Below, one piece after another: positions 43,989 to 52,190 of a DNA stretch of 64,000 bases. This DNA is from Bin87 sp026710825 (GTDB taxonomy: Bacteria > Chloroflexota > Dehalococcoidia > Lucifugimonadales > UBA3495): assembly GCA_965232815.1 (NCBI GenBank), contig OZ247427.1, forward strand, positions 3,534,001 to 3,598,000, given 5' to 3'. Position 1 is the stretch's first letter; the number at the start of each line of letters is the position of its first letter. The notes under the pieces were generated by a model that worked only from the letters and a program-made list of their open reading frames with translations, searched no databases and was not told the origin of the DNA. Position numbers and translations under genes: made by a program.

Positions 43989-44915
43989 ATGCCCAGGGCA
44001 GCAGCAGATCAGTACGTATCCAACATCCGCCGACCGGACGACATAGACCGGTTCTGGGAAGATGTTCTGGCCGAAACCGCTCGCATCCCCCTCGATCCGG
44101 AGGTGATCCATGACCCCATGCGATCCACCGAACGGATCGACGTGTATGAGATCTTCTTCACCAGCTTGGACCGGGTCAGGATCGCTGGCTGGTACGCGGT
44201 GCCCCGCCATCGCGACGGCCCTCTGCCGGGACTGCTCCAGGTGCCCGGCTACAACATGGAACCGCCGGTTCCCAAAGCCTGGGCCGGCAATGGCTACGCC
44301 GCGCTCAGCGTCGCTCCCAGGGGCAAGCTGCGCAGCAACCGCCAGTTCAATCCCGGCTATCCCGGCCTCCTCACCTACGGCATGGTGGACCGCAACACCT
44401 ACTCCTACCGCGGTTTCTACATGGACGCCTGCCGTGGCGTCGATTTCCTGCTCGCCCGGGACGAGGTTGACGGCGACCACATCGGCGTCACCGGCCACAG
44501 CCAGGGCGGCGGCCTGACCGTCTCCACTGCGGCCCTGCGCCCTGAGATCAAGGCGGCCGCGGCCGGCGCACCCTATCTCTGCGGCTACCTGGACTCCATC
44601 GAATTGACCGATGCCTATCCCTACCAGGAAATCGCCGACTACCTGCGTCTCTATCCCGAACGTCGCGAACAGGTGGAAAACACCCTCGCCTACTTCGATG
44701 GGATCAACCTCGCGCCCAGCATCACGTGCCCGATCATCGTCAGCGTGGGCCTTCAGGACAGCACCTGCCCGCCCGAAACCGGATTCGCCATGTTCAACGC
44801 AATCGGCAGTGCGGACAAGCGCATGTACGCATACGACGGCCACGGCCACGACGCCAACAACCATGAGCACGGCGCCGTCGTGGACGCCTTCATGGCCCAA
44901 CACCTCCAGGCGTGA
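43989..44915 (+). CDS. Alpha/beta hydrolase, acetyl xylan esterase (AXE1)-like
   Basis: 308 residues with GAGGA just before the ATG. The fold is that of AXE1/cephalosporin-C deacetylase-type esterases: VRIAGWYAVPRHRDGPLPGL, YRGFYMDACRGVDFLLAR, GVTGHSQGGGLTV with nucleophile Ser in GHSQGG, and a late Asp and His in VGLQDSTCPPETG and DGHGHDANNHEHG. It probably removes acetyl or other small acyl groups from a sugar or secondary metabolite; no signal peptide is present. It is the only one of three adjacent hydrolase genes with a complete catalytic triad. Confidence 0.85.
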   Translation: MPRAAADQYVSNIRRPDDIDRFWEDVLAETARIPLDPEVIHDPMRSTERIDVYEIFFTSLDRVRIAGWYAVPRHRDGPLPGLLQVPGYNMEPPVPKAWAGNGYAALSVAPRGKLRSNRQFNPGYPGLLTYGMVDRNTYSYRGFYMDACRGVDFLLARDEVDGDHIGVTGHSQGGGLTVSTAALRPEIKAAAAGAPYLCGYLDSIELTDAYPYQEIADYLRLYPERREQVENTLAYFDGINLAPSITCPIIVSVGLQDSTCPPETGFAMFNAIGSADKRMYAYDGHGHDANNHEHGAVVDAFMAQHLQA

Positions 44916-44953
44916 CCACCACGCACTGACTCCATCGGATCTCACCGGATACC

Positions 44954-45871
44954 ATGACCACATCAAACAACTCGCAGCCGCAGGATTTCGACGGGTTTTG
45001 GCAGGCCGTGCTGGCGGAATTGGCCGCCACTCCCGCCGCGCCCGAGGTCGAAGAAATTCCGCTCCGTTCCACCGATTTCGCCACCGCCTGCGGTGTCCGT
45101 CTCACGTCCATCGGACCGTACCGCATCTACGCCTACCTCAGCGTTCCCCACGGCGCCGGCCCATTTCCCGTCCGCTATCACCTGCCACGCTACGGCAGCG
45201 TCACCGACCTCGTTCCCCAGGGTGCATCAAACGGCCAACGCCGTGAACACATAACCTTTGCCATCTGCGTTCGCGGACAGCGACTCGCGGACCAGCCCTA
45301 CGCCGCCGCATTTCCCGGACAGTTGACCGACGGCATCGACGACCCGTCATCTTATGTCTACCGTGGCATCGTCGCCGATTGCGTCCGCGGCGTGGAATAC
45401 CTGGCCAGCCGACCCGACGTCGACTCTGCTCGCGTCGCGGCCATCGGCAATGACCTGGCGTTCACCACCGCCGCGTTGTCGTCGCACGTAACCCACCTGG
45501 TATGCACGCCAACCCTGCTCTTTGACACCCACGACCTCGCGCGCCGTACCAGCGCATATCCGCTCGAGGAAATCAACGACTACCTGCGCTTGCATCCGGA
45601 TCGGGAGGCAGCGGTTGCGGGGACCTTATCCCATTTCAACCTGCGATGGTTGGCGCCCCGCGTCAATGCAGCCACCCTCCTGATGGCCGGCTCTCATGGG
45701 TCTGCTCTGGATGCCTCCGCGCTCCAGCCGTTGGTGGACGGAATCCAGGGCGCTATCGACGTTCACGAAGCCGAACACTCCGGTTACCGGGACGGCCGAC
45801 ACAGCGAGGAATGGTTGTCCCGCCAGTTCGGCATGTCCGAGCCGAGCCTGCCGCCCCACTGGCGAGGATGA
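44954..45871 (+). CDS. AXE1-like alpha/beta hydrolase paralog lacking the nucleophile Ser
   Basis: 305 residues, clearly a paralog of the preceding gene: the same order of FDGFWQAVLAELA, SYVYRGIVADCVRGVEYLAS and YPLEEINDYLRLHPDREAAV. At the nucleophile elbow, where the upstream protein has GHSQGG, it reads AIGNDLAFTTAAL, so the Ser is replaced and the GxSxG pattern is lost. The late His is present in AEHSGYRDGRHSE. It may be non-catalytic, have altered chemistry, or partner the upstream enzyme. It starts 38 bp after the upstream stop and ends four bases before the next start. Confidence 0.8.
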   Translation: MTTSNNSQPQDFDGFWQAVLAELAATPAAPEVEEIPLRSTDFATACGVRLTSIGPYRIYAYLSVPHGAGPFPVRYHLPRYGSVTDLVPQGASNGQRREHITFAICVRGQRLADQPYAAAFPGQLTDGIDDPSSYVYRGIVADCVRGVEYLASRPDVDSARVAAIGNDLAFTTAALSSHVTHLVCTPTLLFDTHDLARRTSAYPLEEINDYLRLHPDREAAVAGTLSHFNLRWLAPRVNAATLLMAGSHGSALDASALQPLVDGIQGAIDVHEAEHSGYRDGRHSEEWLSRQFGMSEPSLPPHWRG

Positions 45872-45875
45872 TCTT

Positions 45876-46649
45876 ATGCCCCACGTAAACCTGCCCGGCG
45901 TCGAACTGTGGTACGAGGACACCGGCGGCTCCGGCGTCCCCGTGATCCTCCTGCACGCCGCCACCGGCACCACCGAAAGCTGGGTGTACCAACTGCCGGC
46001 GTTCACCACTGCGGGCTACCGGTGCATCTCCTACGACCGGCGCACGTGGGGACGTTCGCGGCCCACCGACGAATCGCTGCAGCCGGGCTTCCAACGCGAC
46101 GACCTGCACGGCCTTGTCGAGCATCTGGGTTTGGACCGGTTCCATCTGGTGGGTACCGCCGCTGGCGCGATTCCCTCGCTGGACTACGCCCTGGCCCACC
46201 CCGACCGCGTTCGCAGCGTGGTGGCCGCCAACACCATCGCCGGCATCCAGGACCCCGAGTATCTGGAGGTACAGCACCGCCTCAGGCCTCCGGAGATCCA
46301 GAGCCTGCCGCCGGAACTGCGCGAATTGGGTCCCTCGTACCGTGGCACCGATCCTGAAGGAGCGGCCCGCTGGCTGGAAATCGACCACAGCACCCGGCCT
46401 TACGGCGTCGTCCCTGCCCAATCACCGGGCGAACCCATCACCTACGCCCGCCTGTCCACCATGCGCGTGCCCACGCTGGTGCTGTCCGGCAATGCAGACC
46501 TGCTCGCTCCGCCCGCACTCATGCGTATGCTGGCCGCAGCCATACCCACCAGCAAGTTCGCGTCCCTGCCCGACGCCGGCCACGCCGGTTTCTGGGAGCG
46601 TCCGCAGGTGTGGAACGGTCTGGTCCTGGAGTTCATCGGCCAACACTAG
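45876..46649 (+). CDS. Alpha/beta hydrolase with Ala at the nucleophile position
   Basis: 257 residues from the ATG at 45876, four bases after the preceding stop, with GAGG upstream. It belongs to the classical alpha/beta hydrolase branch: VILLHAATGTTESWVYQLPA, ISYDRRTWGRSRP, VEHLGLDRFHLVGTAAGAIP, VPTLVLSGNADLLAPPALM and PDAGHAGFWERP. The nucleophile elbow reads GTAAG instead of GxSxG, so Ser is replaced by Ala, while the acid and His are kept. It is either inactive as a hydrolase or uses another chemistry. With the preceding gene it makes two consecutive nucleophile-less hydrolases. Confidence 0.82.
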   Translation: MPHVNLPGVELWYEDTGGSGVPVILLHAATGTTESWVYQLPAFTTAGYRCISYDRRTWGRSRPTDESLQPGFQRDDLHGLVEHLGLDRFHLVGTAAGAIPSLDYALAHPDRVRSVVAANTIAGIQDPEYLEVQHRLRPPEIQSLPPELRELGPSYRGTDPEGAARWLEIDHSTRPYGVVPAQSPGEPITYARLSTMRVPTLVLSGNADLLAPPALMRMLAAAIPTSKFASLPDAGHAGFWERPQVWNGLVLEFIGQH

Positions 46650-46739
46650 CGCAACGGTGTTGCGGTCCCACTCGTAGCGCCGCGGCCTCACCGGGCTTGG
46701 TCAGTTGAACCGCCACGTAGCAATGCAAGGAATCACCTA

Positions 46740-47207
46740 ATGACCCAGGTTGAAACGAAACTGTCCGAGTTGGGCTACGAACTCCCTCCCCCTCCGGACC
46801 CGGTGGGCAACTACCTGCCCATCACGCGCAGCGGCAACGTCATGTGGCTCGCCGGCGTGGGTTCCCGCATGGCCAACGGCGACCGTATATCCGGCAAGTT
46901 GGGCGCGGAACTCACTGTTGAGCAGGGCTACGAGGCGGCACGCATGGCCGCCCTGAACCTGTTGGCCCGCATGAAAGCCGAACTGGGCGACCTGGACCGC
47001 GTGACGCGCATCCTCAAGGTGGTAGGCATGGTCAACAGCGCTCCCACCTTCACCCAGCAGGCCGCCGTCGTCGATGGCGCGTCCGACCTGTTTGTCGCCC
47101 TTTACGGCGACCGCGGCCGGCATTCTCGTTCGGCTCCCGGCATGGCGGCCCTCCCCGGCGACACCGCCGTCATTTGCGACTGCGTCATCGAGGTGGACGG
47201 CGGTTAG
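46740..47207 (+). CDS. RidA/YjgF-family protein
   Basis: 155 residues with AGGAA upstream of the ATG. The RidA-like chorismate-mutase fold shows in MWLAGVGSRMANG, KLGAELTVEQGYEAARMAAL, RVTRILKVVGMVNSAPTFTQ and GRHSRSAPGMAALPGDTAVI, where the Arg and Ser in HSRSAPGMAALP correspond to the substrate-binding region. RidA proteins hydrolyse reactive enamine/imine intermediates; this subgroup, longer than RidA proper, often acts in amide or amine catabolism. It lies between hydrolase genes and an amidase gene, which fits such a pathway. A shared hairpin terminator follows. Confidence 0.88.
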   Translation: MTQVETKLSELGYELPPPPDPVGNYLPITRSGNVMWLAGVGSRMANGDRISGKLGAELTVEQGYEAARMAALNLLARMKAELGDLDRVTRILKVVGMVNSAPTFTQQAAVVDGASDLFVALYGDRGRHSRSAPGMAALPGDTAVICDCVIEVDGG

Positions 47208-47238
47208 TCGCACCGTTCTGGATCCTGTCAACCAATCG

Positions 47239-47272
47239 ATGATCCCCCTCGCATTCACACGACGGGGATCAT
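47239..47272. terminator. Bidirectional terminator between RidA-like and amidase genes
   Basis: ATGATCCCC (47239-47247) pairs with GGGGATCAT (47264-47272) and is followed on the plus strand by TGTTTGT. The two genes are convergent, so it can serve both. Confidence 0.6.
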
Positions 47273-47325
47273 TGTTTGTACTTCTGGCGCTCCGATAGGG
47301 AACTGGTTTCTCAACCCGCCACCGG

Positions 47326-48732
47326 TTAGATCGGCGGGCGGGTCGTGAACCAACGGGCGTGTTGCTGGTATGTGTACGCCGCCTGGATCACCCCGGGCTC
47401 ATCGAACGGCTTGCCGGCGATCTGCATCCCGACGGGCAGTCCGCTCTCCGTGAATCCGCACGGAATCGAGATGGCCGGCAATCCCGTCACATTGAACGGC
47501 GCGGTGAAACTCCGACCCCTCGCCGTCGTCGTGGGATCATACCCTTCGAACGCTGCGGCCGGCTGCGGCTGCGTCGGCGTCACCAGGAAATCCACCGTTC
47601 GCATCACCTCGGCAAATTCCCGTCGAGCCAGCGTCCGCACCCGTTGGGCCTGCAGGTAGTCTGACGCAGACATCAATCCACCGATGCGGAACCGCTCCCG
47701 CGTGATCTCCCCAAAGTCCTGCGGCCTGGCTTTCAGGTTGGGCTCGTGGTAGGCGTACGCCTCGCTCACCATGATGACCGAGTTGGCCGCGCGCACGTGG
47801 TCCAGGATCGGCAGGGACACCTCCTCCACGATTGCGCCCAGGCTTTCCAACTCGCCGACGGCCTTTTCAACCGTGGCGACCACCTCGGGGTTGACGCTGG
47901 GATCGGCGTCGAAGAAGTAGTGGCGGGGCAGCCCAATTCTCACGCCCTTGAGATCTTCCCTCAACGACAGTGAATAATCGGGTACCGGCGCCGTACTTGA
48001 GGTCGGATCCTTGGGATCGTGGCCGGCGATGGCCTGCAGCATGTACGCCGTGTCCTCCACCGTCCACGTCATGGGCCCCGCGTGGTCCTGGGACCAACTC
48101 AGCGTCACGACACCGGCGCGGCTCACGCGGCCGTAGGTCGGTTTCAAGCCGACGATACCGCAGAGCGACGCCGGCCCGCGTATTGATCCGCCGGTGCACG
48201 AACCCAGCGCGCCCAGCGCCTGGCCCGACGCCACCGAAGAGCCGGACCCGCTGCTGGACCCGCCGGTGATGTGGTCCAGGTTCCAAGGATTGCACGCCGG
48301 CTCAAACGGCGTCGTCCAGTCGGGGCCGCCCAGGGCGAACTCGTGCATCGCCAGTTTGCCCAGCAGGATGCCCCCGGCCGCCTTCAGCCGCGCCGTTGTG
48401 GTGGCATCCTCGGTCGGCACCCGGTCAATGTCCACCCAAGACCCGGACGTCGTTCGCACTCCGGCCGTGTCGTACAGGTCTTTCAGCGCAAACGGAATGC
48501 CGTGCATGTGCCCGCGATACTCCCCGCGCAGGATCTCCGACTCGGCGACGCGGGCCTGCTCTAGGGCATCCTCCTCCAGCAGCAGGATGAACGAGTGCAG
48601 GCGGTCGTCGGTGTCGGCAATTCGTTGGAAGCAGGCGCGCGTCAATTCCACCGGCGAAAGTTCGCCTTTGCGCATCAACTCACCCGCTTGATGAATGGTC
48701 AAAAAATGCAGTGGTGTGTCGGATGTAGCCAT
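47326..48732 (-). CDS. Amidase signature (GatA/AtzE-type) hydrolase
   Basis: 468 residues with AGGAG ten bases before the ATG. The amidase signature triad is complete: Lys in HGIPFALKDLYDTAG, the Gly/Ser-rich GGSSSGSGSSVASGQ with the cis-Ser, and nucleophile Ser in CTGGSIRGPASLCG. Members hydrolyse amides, from Gln in GatA to linear ureas and biurets in AtzE. It is not the glutamyl-tRNA amidotransferase by context. The small gene just upstream may encode a GatC/AtzG-like partner. The enzyme is probably cytoplasmic and catabolic. Confidence 0.9.
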   Translation of the reverse strand: MATSDTPLHFLTIHQAGELMRKGELSPVELTRACFQRIADTDDRLHSFILLLEEDALEQARVAESEILRGEYRGHMHGIPFALKDLYDTAGVRTTSGSWVDIDRVPTEDATTTARLKAAGGILLGKLAMHEFALGGPDWTTPFEPACNPWNLDHITGGSSSGSGSSVASGQALGALGSCTGGSIRGPASLCGIVGLKPTYGRVSRAGVVTLSWSQDHAGPMTWTVEDTAYMLQAIAGHDPKDPTSSTAPVPDYSLSLREDLKGVRIGLPRHYFFDADPSVNPEVVATVEKAVGELESLGAIVEEVSLPILDHVRAANSVIMVSEAYAYHEPNLKARPQDFGEITRERFRIGGLMSASDYLQAQRVRTLARREFAEVMRTVDFLVTPTQPQPAAAFEGYDPTTTARGRSFTAPFNVTGLPAISIPCGFTESGLPVGMQIAGKPFDEPGVIQAAYTYQQHARWFTTRPPI

Positions 48733-48783
48733 GAGTCAGTTGCTCCTTGATCGGCCTTGTGCTCGTTATCGGGCAAATGCGGG

Positions 48784-48984
48784 CTACTCCGCCGGCCAAT
48801 CGGGGTGATACTCCACGATCATTTCGGTCGCGCCTAATTCAATCTCATGGCACTGCCGCGCGTAGGCGGCATACAGGTCGTACACAGGCTTGAGCGCTTC
48901 CACCTCCTCCCGGCTCATGCCGAGGCCGGCGCGGTCGCAAAGCTGCTGCAACTCGTCAATGGACATTTCATTCTGGTCAGGCAT
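48784..48984 (-). CDS. Small acidic protein, possible GatC/AtzG-like amidase partner
   Basis: 66 residues from the ATG with GGAGGT at six-base spacing, ending 51 bp before the amidase start. The chain is acidic and helical: MSIDELQQLCDRAGLGMSRE and EEVEALKPVYDLYAAYARQC. Amidases of the AtzE type are stabilised by a roughly 65-residue GatC-like protein (AtzG, DUF4089) encoded next to them. The size, position and helical pattern fit, but there is no diagnostic motif. Confidence 0.6.
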   Translation of the reverse strand: MPDQNEMSIDELQQLCDRAGLGMSREEVEALKPVYDLYAAYARQCHEIELGATEMIVEYHPDWPAE

Positions 48985-49060
48985 TACATGACCTCCGGAT
49001 AGCAAAAGGATGGGACGGCTGGATTATACAGTCCTTGGGGTTGCGTGCCGGCATTGCCCG

Positions 49061-50803
49061 CTATTCCCTGAATATCTCCTCGCCCCGGTGCAGGCGCAGC
49101 GCGATCTGGTACGTCTGTCCCACCGCACGGGGCGTCGGAGCGTGGGCGGCGAGGTAGCGGGCCATCCCGATCAGTACGTGCCGACCCGACTCCGAGCCTC
49201 GGCGCTGCCGGTACTGGTTGAACCCTGCGTCAACAATCTGAAACGAGTGGAACCCCGAGTCCTCCGACAGCATCGCGCGCCCGAGATCCGCCACCAGCGC
49301 GTCGGGATCCGCGCCGCCGGTCAGGTAGCGCGACACCAGGTGCGACACCTCCTCCACCTGCTGGCGCACGTCCAGCCGCTCCCGTATCTCGGCCAACAGC
49401 GCCGGACCGTCCGCCGGCTCGTCGCTCGTCTCCGGAATGCGCTGGGCCGGCATATTCAGGAACCGGTCCAGGTAGATGCCCAATGCAACGTCGAAAACGC
49501 CCCGCAGCAGTTCCGGCGACGGCGCGCGTTGCAACGCCCGGTGCAGGGCATTGGCCGCCGTCAGCGTGTTGTGCACCGTGTCCCAGTCGTTGAACTCGTT
49601 GGACACGTGGAAGTGCGCCATCCGCAGGAAGGCCGCATGCGCCACCGCGCCACCCAACTGCTCAGCCGTCGCCCCGCGCCTGATCGCATCCTTGATGGCC
49701 TCCACGATATCGGCGGGATTGTCCCCCAAAATGTCCCGGGCCAGCGCATCCGCACCGTCCCACCCGGTCGATTGCTTACCTTCGGCCAATAACGCCGGCA
49801 ATTCTTCCCGCGTTTGCCACAGCATCGCGGCCAGGTCTATCGGATGCCGCCACGCGCTCAGTTCCTGGCTGCGGCGGGCGCGGGACATGCTGTGCGCCAG
49901 GCTCGTCAGGACTTGGCTGGCGTGCTCCCAACCAATGTGGTCCAGTAATTCAAAAGCCTTGTTGGCAAAGTCCAGCGTGTGCCCCGCGTCGAGGTATATG
50001 TGGTCGGTGGACGCCGCAAAGATCATATCGGCTATATCGCGCGGCGGAATGCCCAGTTCAACGGCGGTCCGCAGGCTGCGCTCGGCCGCGTCTTCGTCGC
50101 GCACGTCGATGAAGCTGCGGAACCACTGCTTGAAAACCTCGGGCCGCGTTTCGCCGGTGGGCAGCGGGTCCACCACGAAACGGGGCGGACGTCCGGCGCA
50201 CTCCCGCGAAACGTGCAGCAGTCCCTGGTACAACGCCACCGGTCGGTCATCCTCGGCCAGGTGCGGCAGCATGTTGGCGGCTGCGGTCAGCATGGTCATG
50301 GCCGCGCCCCAGCCGGCCGCGCTGTACGTCGTCCCGAACTCCGCTCCAACTCGCAACGGCGCCCGGTAATCCGCGCCAGCCGCGTGCAGTCCCAGCACCG
50401 ACTTCGCCGTCACCAGCCGGATGTTGTGCTCCAGGCCGTCCCGTAACCGACCGACCCAGTGCCCCTCCTCGTCCCGCTGCACCGGTTGTGGGTCCACCCA
50501 CACCTGTCCGTCCGTGACCGTTACAGGGAAGCTGCGCACATCATCGGCAAAGGGATTGAACGTGCCGCCGCTGGCCAGGTCGAACCGCGCGTTGTGCCAG
50601 TGGCACGTCAGGATGCCGTCCTTCACGCTGCCCCGGTCCAGCGGGAATCCCATGTGCGGACAGCGGTTGTCCACGGCGTACACCTGCCCGTCGTGGTGAA
50701 AGACCGCAATGGCATGCCCGCCGCCCGTTACCACCCGACACCCGCCGGCCTTTAGTTCATCAACGCTGCCGGCCTGTATCAGTTGCCCAATCTGCGTCGC
50801 CAT
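49061..50803 (-). CDS. Rieske [2Fe-2S] protein fused to a large helical domain
   Basis: 580 residues from the ATG preceded by GGAGGAGGG. Residues about 1-105 are a Rieske domain with both cluster motifs, CPHMGFPL and CHWHNARFDL (two Cys and two His). Residues about 115-580 form a long, mainly helical region rich in conserved-looking His and Asp (TDHIYLDAGHTLDFANKAFE, HIGWEHASQVLTSLAHSMSR, HAAFLRMAHFHVSNEFND, VHNTLTAANALHRALQ). The known ring-hydroxylating oxygenase catalytic domain is not seen. It may be a new oxygenase or oxidoreductase in which the second domain binds metal. No function can be stated with certainty. Confidence 0.75.
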   Translation of the reverse strand: MATQIGQLIQAGSVDELKAGGCRVVTGGGHAIAVFHHDGQVYAVDNRCPHMGFPLDRGSVKDGILTCHWHNARFDLASGGTFNPFADDVRSFPVTVTDGQVWVDPQPVQRDEEGHWVGRLRDGLEHNIRLVTAKSVLGLHAAGADYRAPLRVGAEFGTTYSAAGWGAAMTMLTAAANMLPHLAEDDRPVALYQGLLHVSRECAGRPPRFVVDPLPTGETRPEVFKQWFRSFIDVRDEDAAERSLRTAVELGIPPRDIADMIFAASTDHIYLDAGHTLDFANKAFELLDHIGWEHASQVLTSLAHSMSRARRSQELSAWRHPIDLAAMLWQTREELPALLAEGKQSTGWDGADALARDILGDNPADIVEAIKDAIRRGATAEQLGGAVAHAAFLRMAHFHVSNEFNDWDTVHNTLTAANALHRALQRAPSPELLRGVFDVALGIYLDRFLNMPAQRIPETSDEPADGPALLAEIRERLDVRQQVEEVSHLVSRYLTGGADPDALVADLGRAMLSEDSGFHSFQIVDAGFNQYRQRRGSESGRHVLIGMARYLAAHAPTPRAVGQTYQIALRLHRGEEIFRE

Positions 50804-50888
50804 GATGCCCTCCTCCCGATCTGAACTTGCACAGGTTGGTCGCCGCAGGGTCAGCCCCCGGATCTTGGGGCCGACGACTATCGTGCAA

Positions 50889-51287
50889 TCAACCTCGTTC
50901 CAATCTTCCGGCCCAGCCGCGCCTTCCCGTCCGCACTTGAACCAATCTTTCATCGGGCGTATCCACCGCGATCTTGAGAGACTGGAGCGTGGTCGCACCG
51001 ATGCACTGTCCGCTCTCGTCCGGCCAGAAGGCTACTGGCGCGACGCCGCTGACCCTTTGGTCGTCGTCCAGTTCGATGGTGAACCGAGCGTATCCATACT
51101 CGCACTCTATCTCCGAGCCGTCAGCTGTGGCATAGGTCACGCTCTCCTCGGCCCGAATGTGCAGCGCCTCCAACAGAGCGGCGGGAAACGCCGAATCGGT
51201 CGCTTCGGTGTCAACCAACGCCTGTGTTTCGCGAGCATCGCCCCCGGCCAGGTTGGCGACGCTTACTTTCGCGTAGAAAATGCCCAT
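50889..51287 (-). CDS. Retropepsin-like (clan AA) aspartic protease-like protein
   Basis: 132 residues from the ATG at 51287 (the open frame extends upstream without a better start). It shows the single-lobe retropepsin pattern: a FYAKVSVANL strand, then ALVDTEATDSAFPAALLEAL where the active-site DTGA would lie, and ECEYGYARFTIEL and CIGATTLQSLKIAVD, matching the GxxxL end of the fold. The DTG Gly is replaced by Glu (DTEA), so catalysis may be altered. Soluble retropepsin-like proteins are common in bacteria and largely uncharacterised. Confidence 0.65.
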   Translation of the reverse strand: MGIFYAKVSVANLAGGDARETQALVDTEATDSAFPAALLEALHIRAEESVTYATADGSEIECEYGYARFTIELDDDQRVSGVAPVAFWPDESGQCIGATTLQSLKIAVDTPDERLVQVRTGRRGWAGRLERG

Positions 51288-51324
51288 GCCCGTTTCCAGA
51301 GAGTCAATCCGTCCAGTCCGGAGT

Positions 51325-52104
51325 CTAACGCTTCTCAGCGTACCGCGACATGAAGCCCCTGACGGCGGTGAAATACTGCCGGGTGTCCACATACATCAGG
51401 TCGTTGTGGCCCGCGCCGGGGATTATCTCCAGGTGCTTGTCGGTCGTCTCCAGCTTGTTGAACATGTCCACCGCGTCCGCCAGCGGCGCGGACTCATCCC
51501 ACTGGCCGTGAATCACCAGCGCGGGGATGCTGATGGAGTAGAACCGTGCCTGGTAGTCATCCTCCAACGCCTGTATCACCTCCGGCTCCAGGCCCTCCGC
51601 CGGCCGCCCCAGGTTGGCCCGCCCGCTCTCGATGATGACGCCGTTGATGCGATCGGCCGCGTTCACCGCCAGTTCCCCGGCGGAGTGACGACCCATGGAG
51701 CGCCCCATGACGTACAGCGGGCCCGTGAACCGCAGCGTTTGCATTGCGTCCACCAGCCAGTCCAGAACGGCGTGCGCGTCCGACAGGATCGCATTGAAGC
51801 TGGGAGTGCCGCTGGACGCGCCGTGCCCCCGATAATCCGCAACGAAAAAATTCGCGCCTATCCGATTGTAGAGCGGCGCAATGTCGTCGTACCGGGCCAC
51901 GTTCTCGCCGCCGCCGTAGAAAAACAGCACGGTGGGATTGTCACGCCCCACCGCGAAGAACCGGCACGATAACGTGGTGTCCTCATCTACGGTAATCCCG
52001 TAATCCACCGCCCCCGGCGGCGTGTCGGTCCACCCTCGCAGCGGATGAAACGAACGGCCCGATGCCTCGGGGTTGTCCAGCACGGAATAATCAACGGCAG
52101 TCAT
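51325..52104 (-). CDS. Alpha/beta hydrolase (BAAT/DLH-like)
   Basis: 259 residues. It has the classical order: TVLFFYGGGENVARYDDI, FVADYRGHGASSGTP (oxyanion region), the nucleophile in YVMGRSMGRHSAGEL (GRSMG), and late acid and His in GQWDESAPLADAVDM and PGAGHNDLMYV. It is therefore a complete serine hydrolase, unlike two of the three at 44-46.6 kb. No signal peptide is present. It lies 37 bp downstream of the retropepsin-like gene's start on the same strand and may share a transcript with it. Substrate unknown. Confidence 0.82.
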   Translation of the reverse strand: MTAVDYSVLDNPEASGRSFHPLRGWTDTPPGAVDYGITVDEDTTLSCRFFAVGRDNPTVLFFYGGGENVARYDDIAPLYNRIGANFFVADYRGHGASSGTPSFNAILSDAHAVLDWLVDAMQTLRFTGPLYVMGRSMGRHSAGELAVNAADRINGVIIESGRANLGRPAEGLEPEVIQALEDDYQARFYSISIPALVIHGQWDESAPLADAVDMFNKLETTDKHLEIIPGAGHNDLMYVDTRQYFTAVRGFMSRYAEKR

Positions 52105-52190
52105 GGCAGTCCCCCTACGGCAGGTGGCCGCATTATACTATGGCCGAACGGCCCGATCGGCGGTCCCTGCGGCGCACGGAGGTGAACGGA

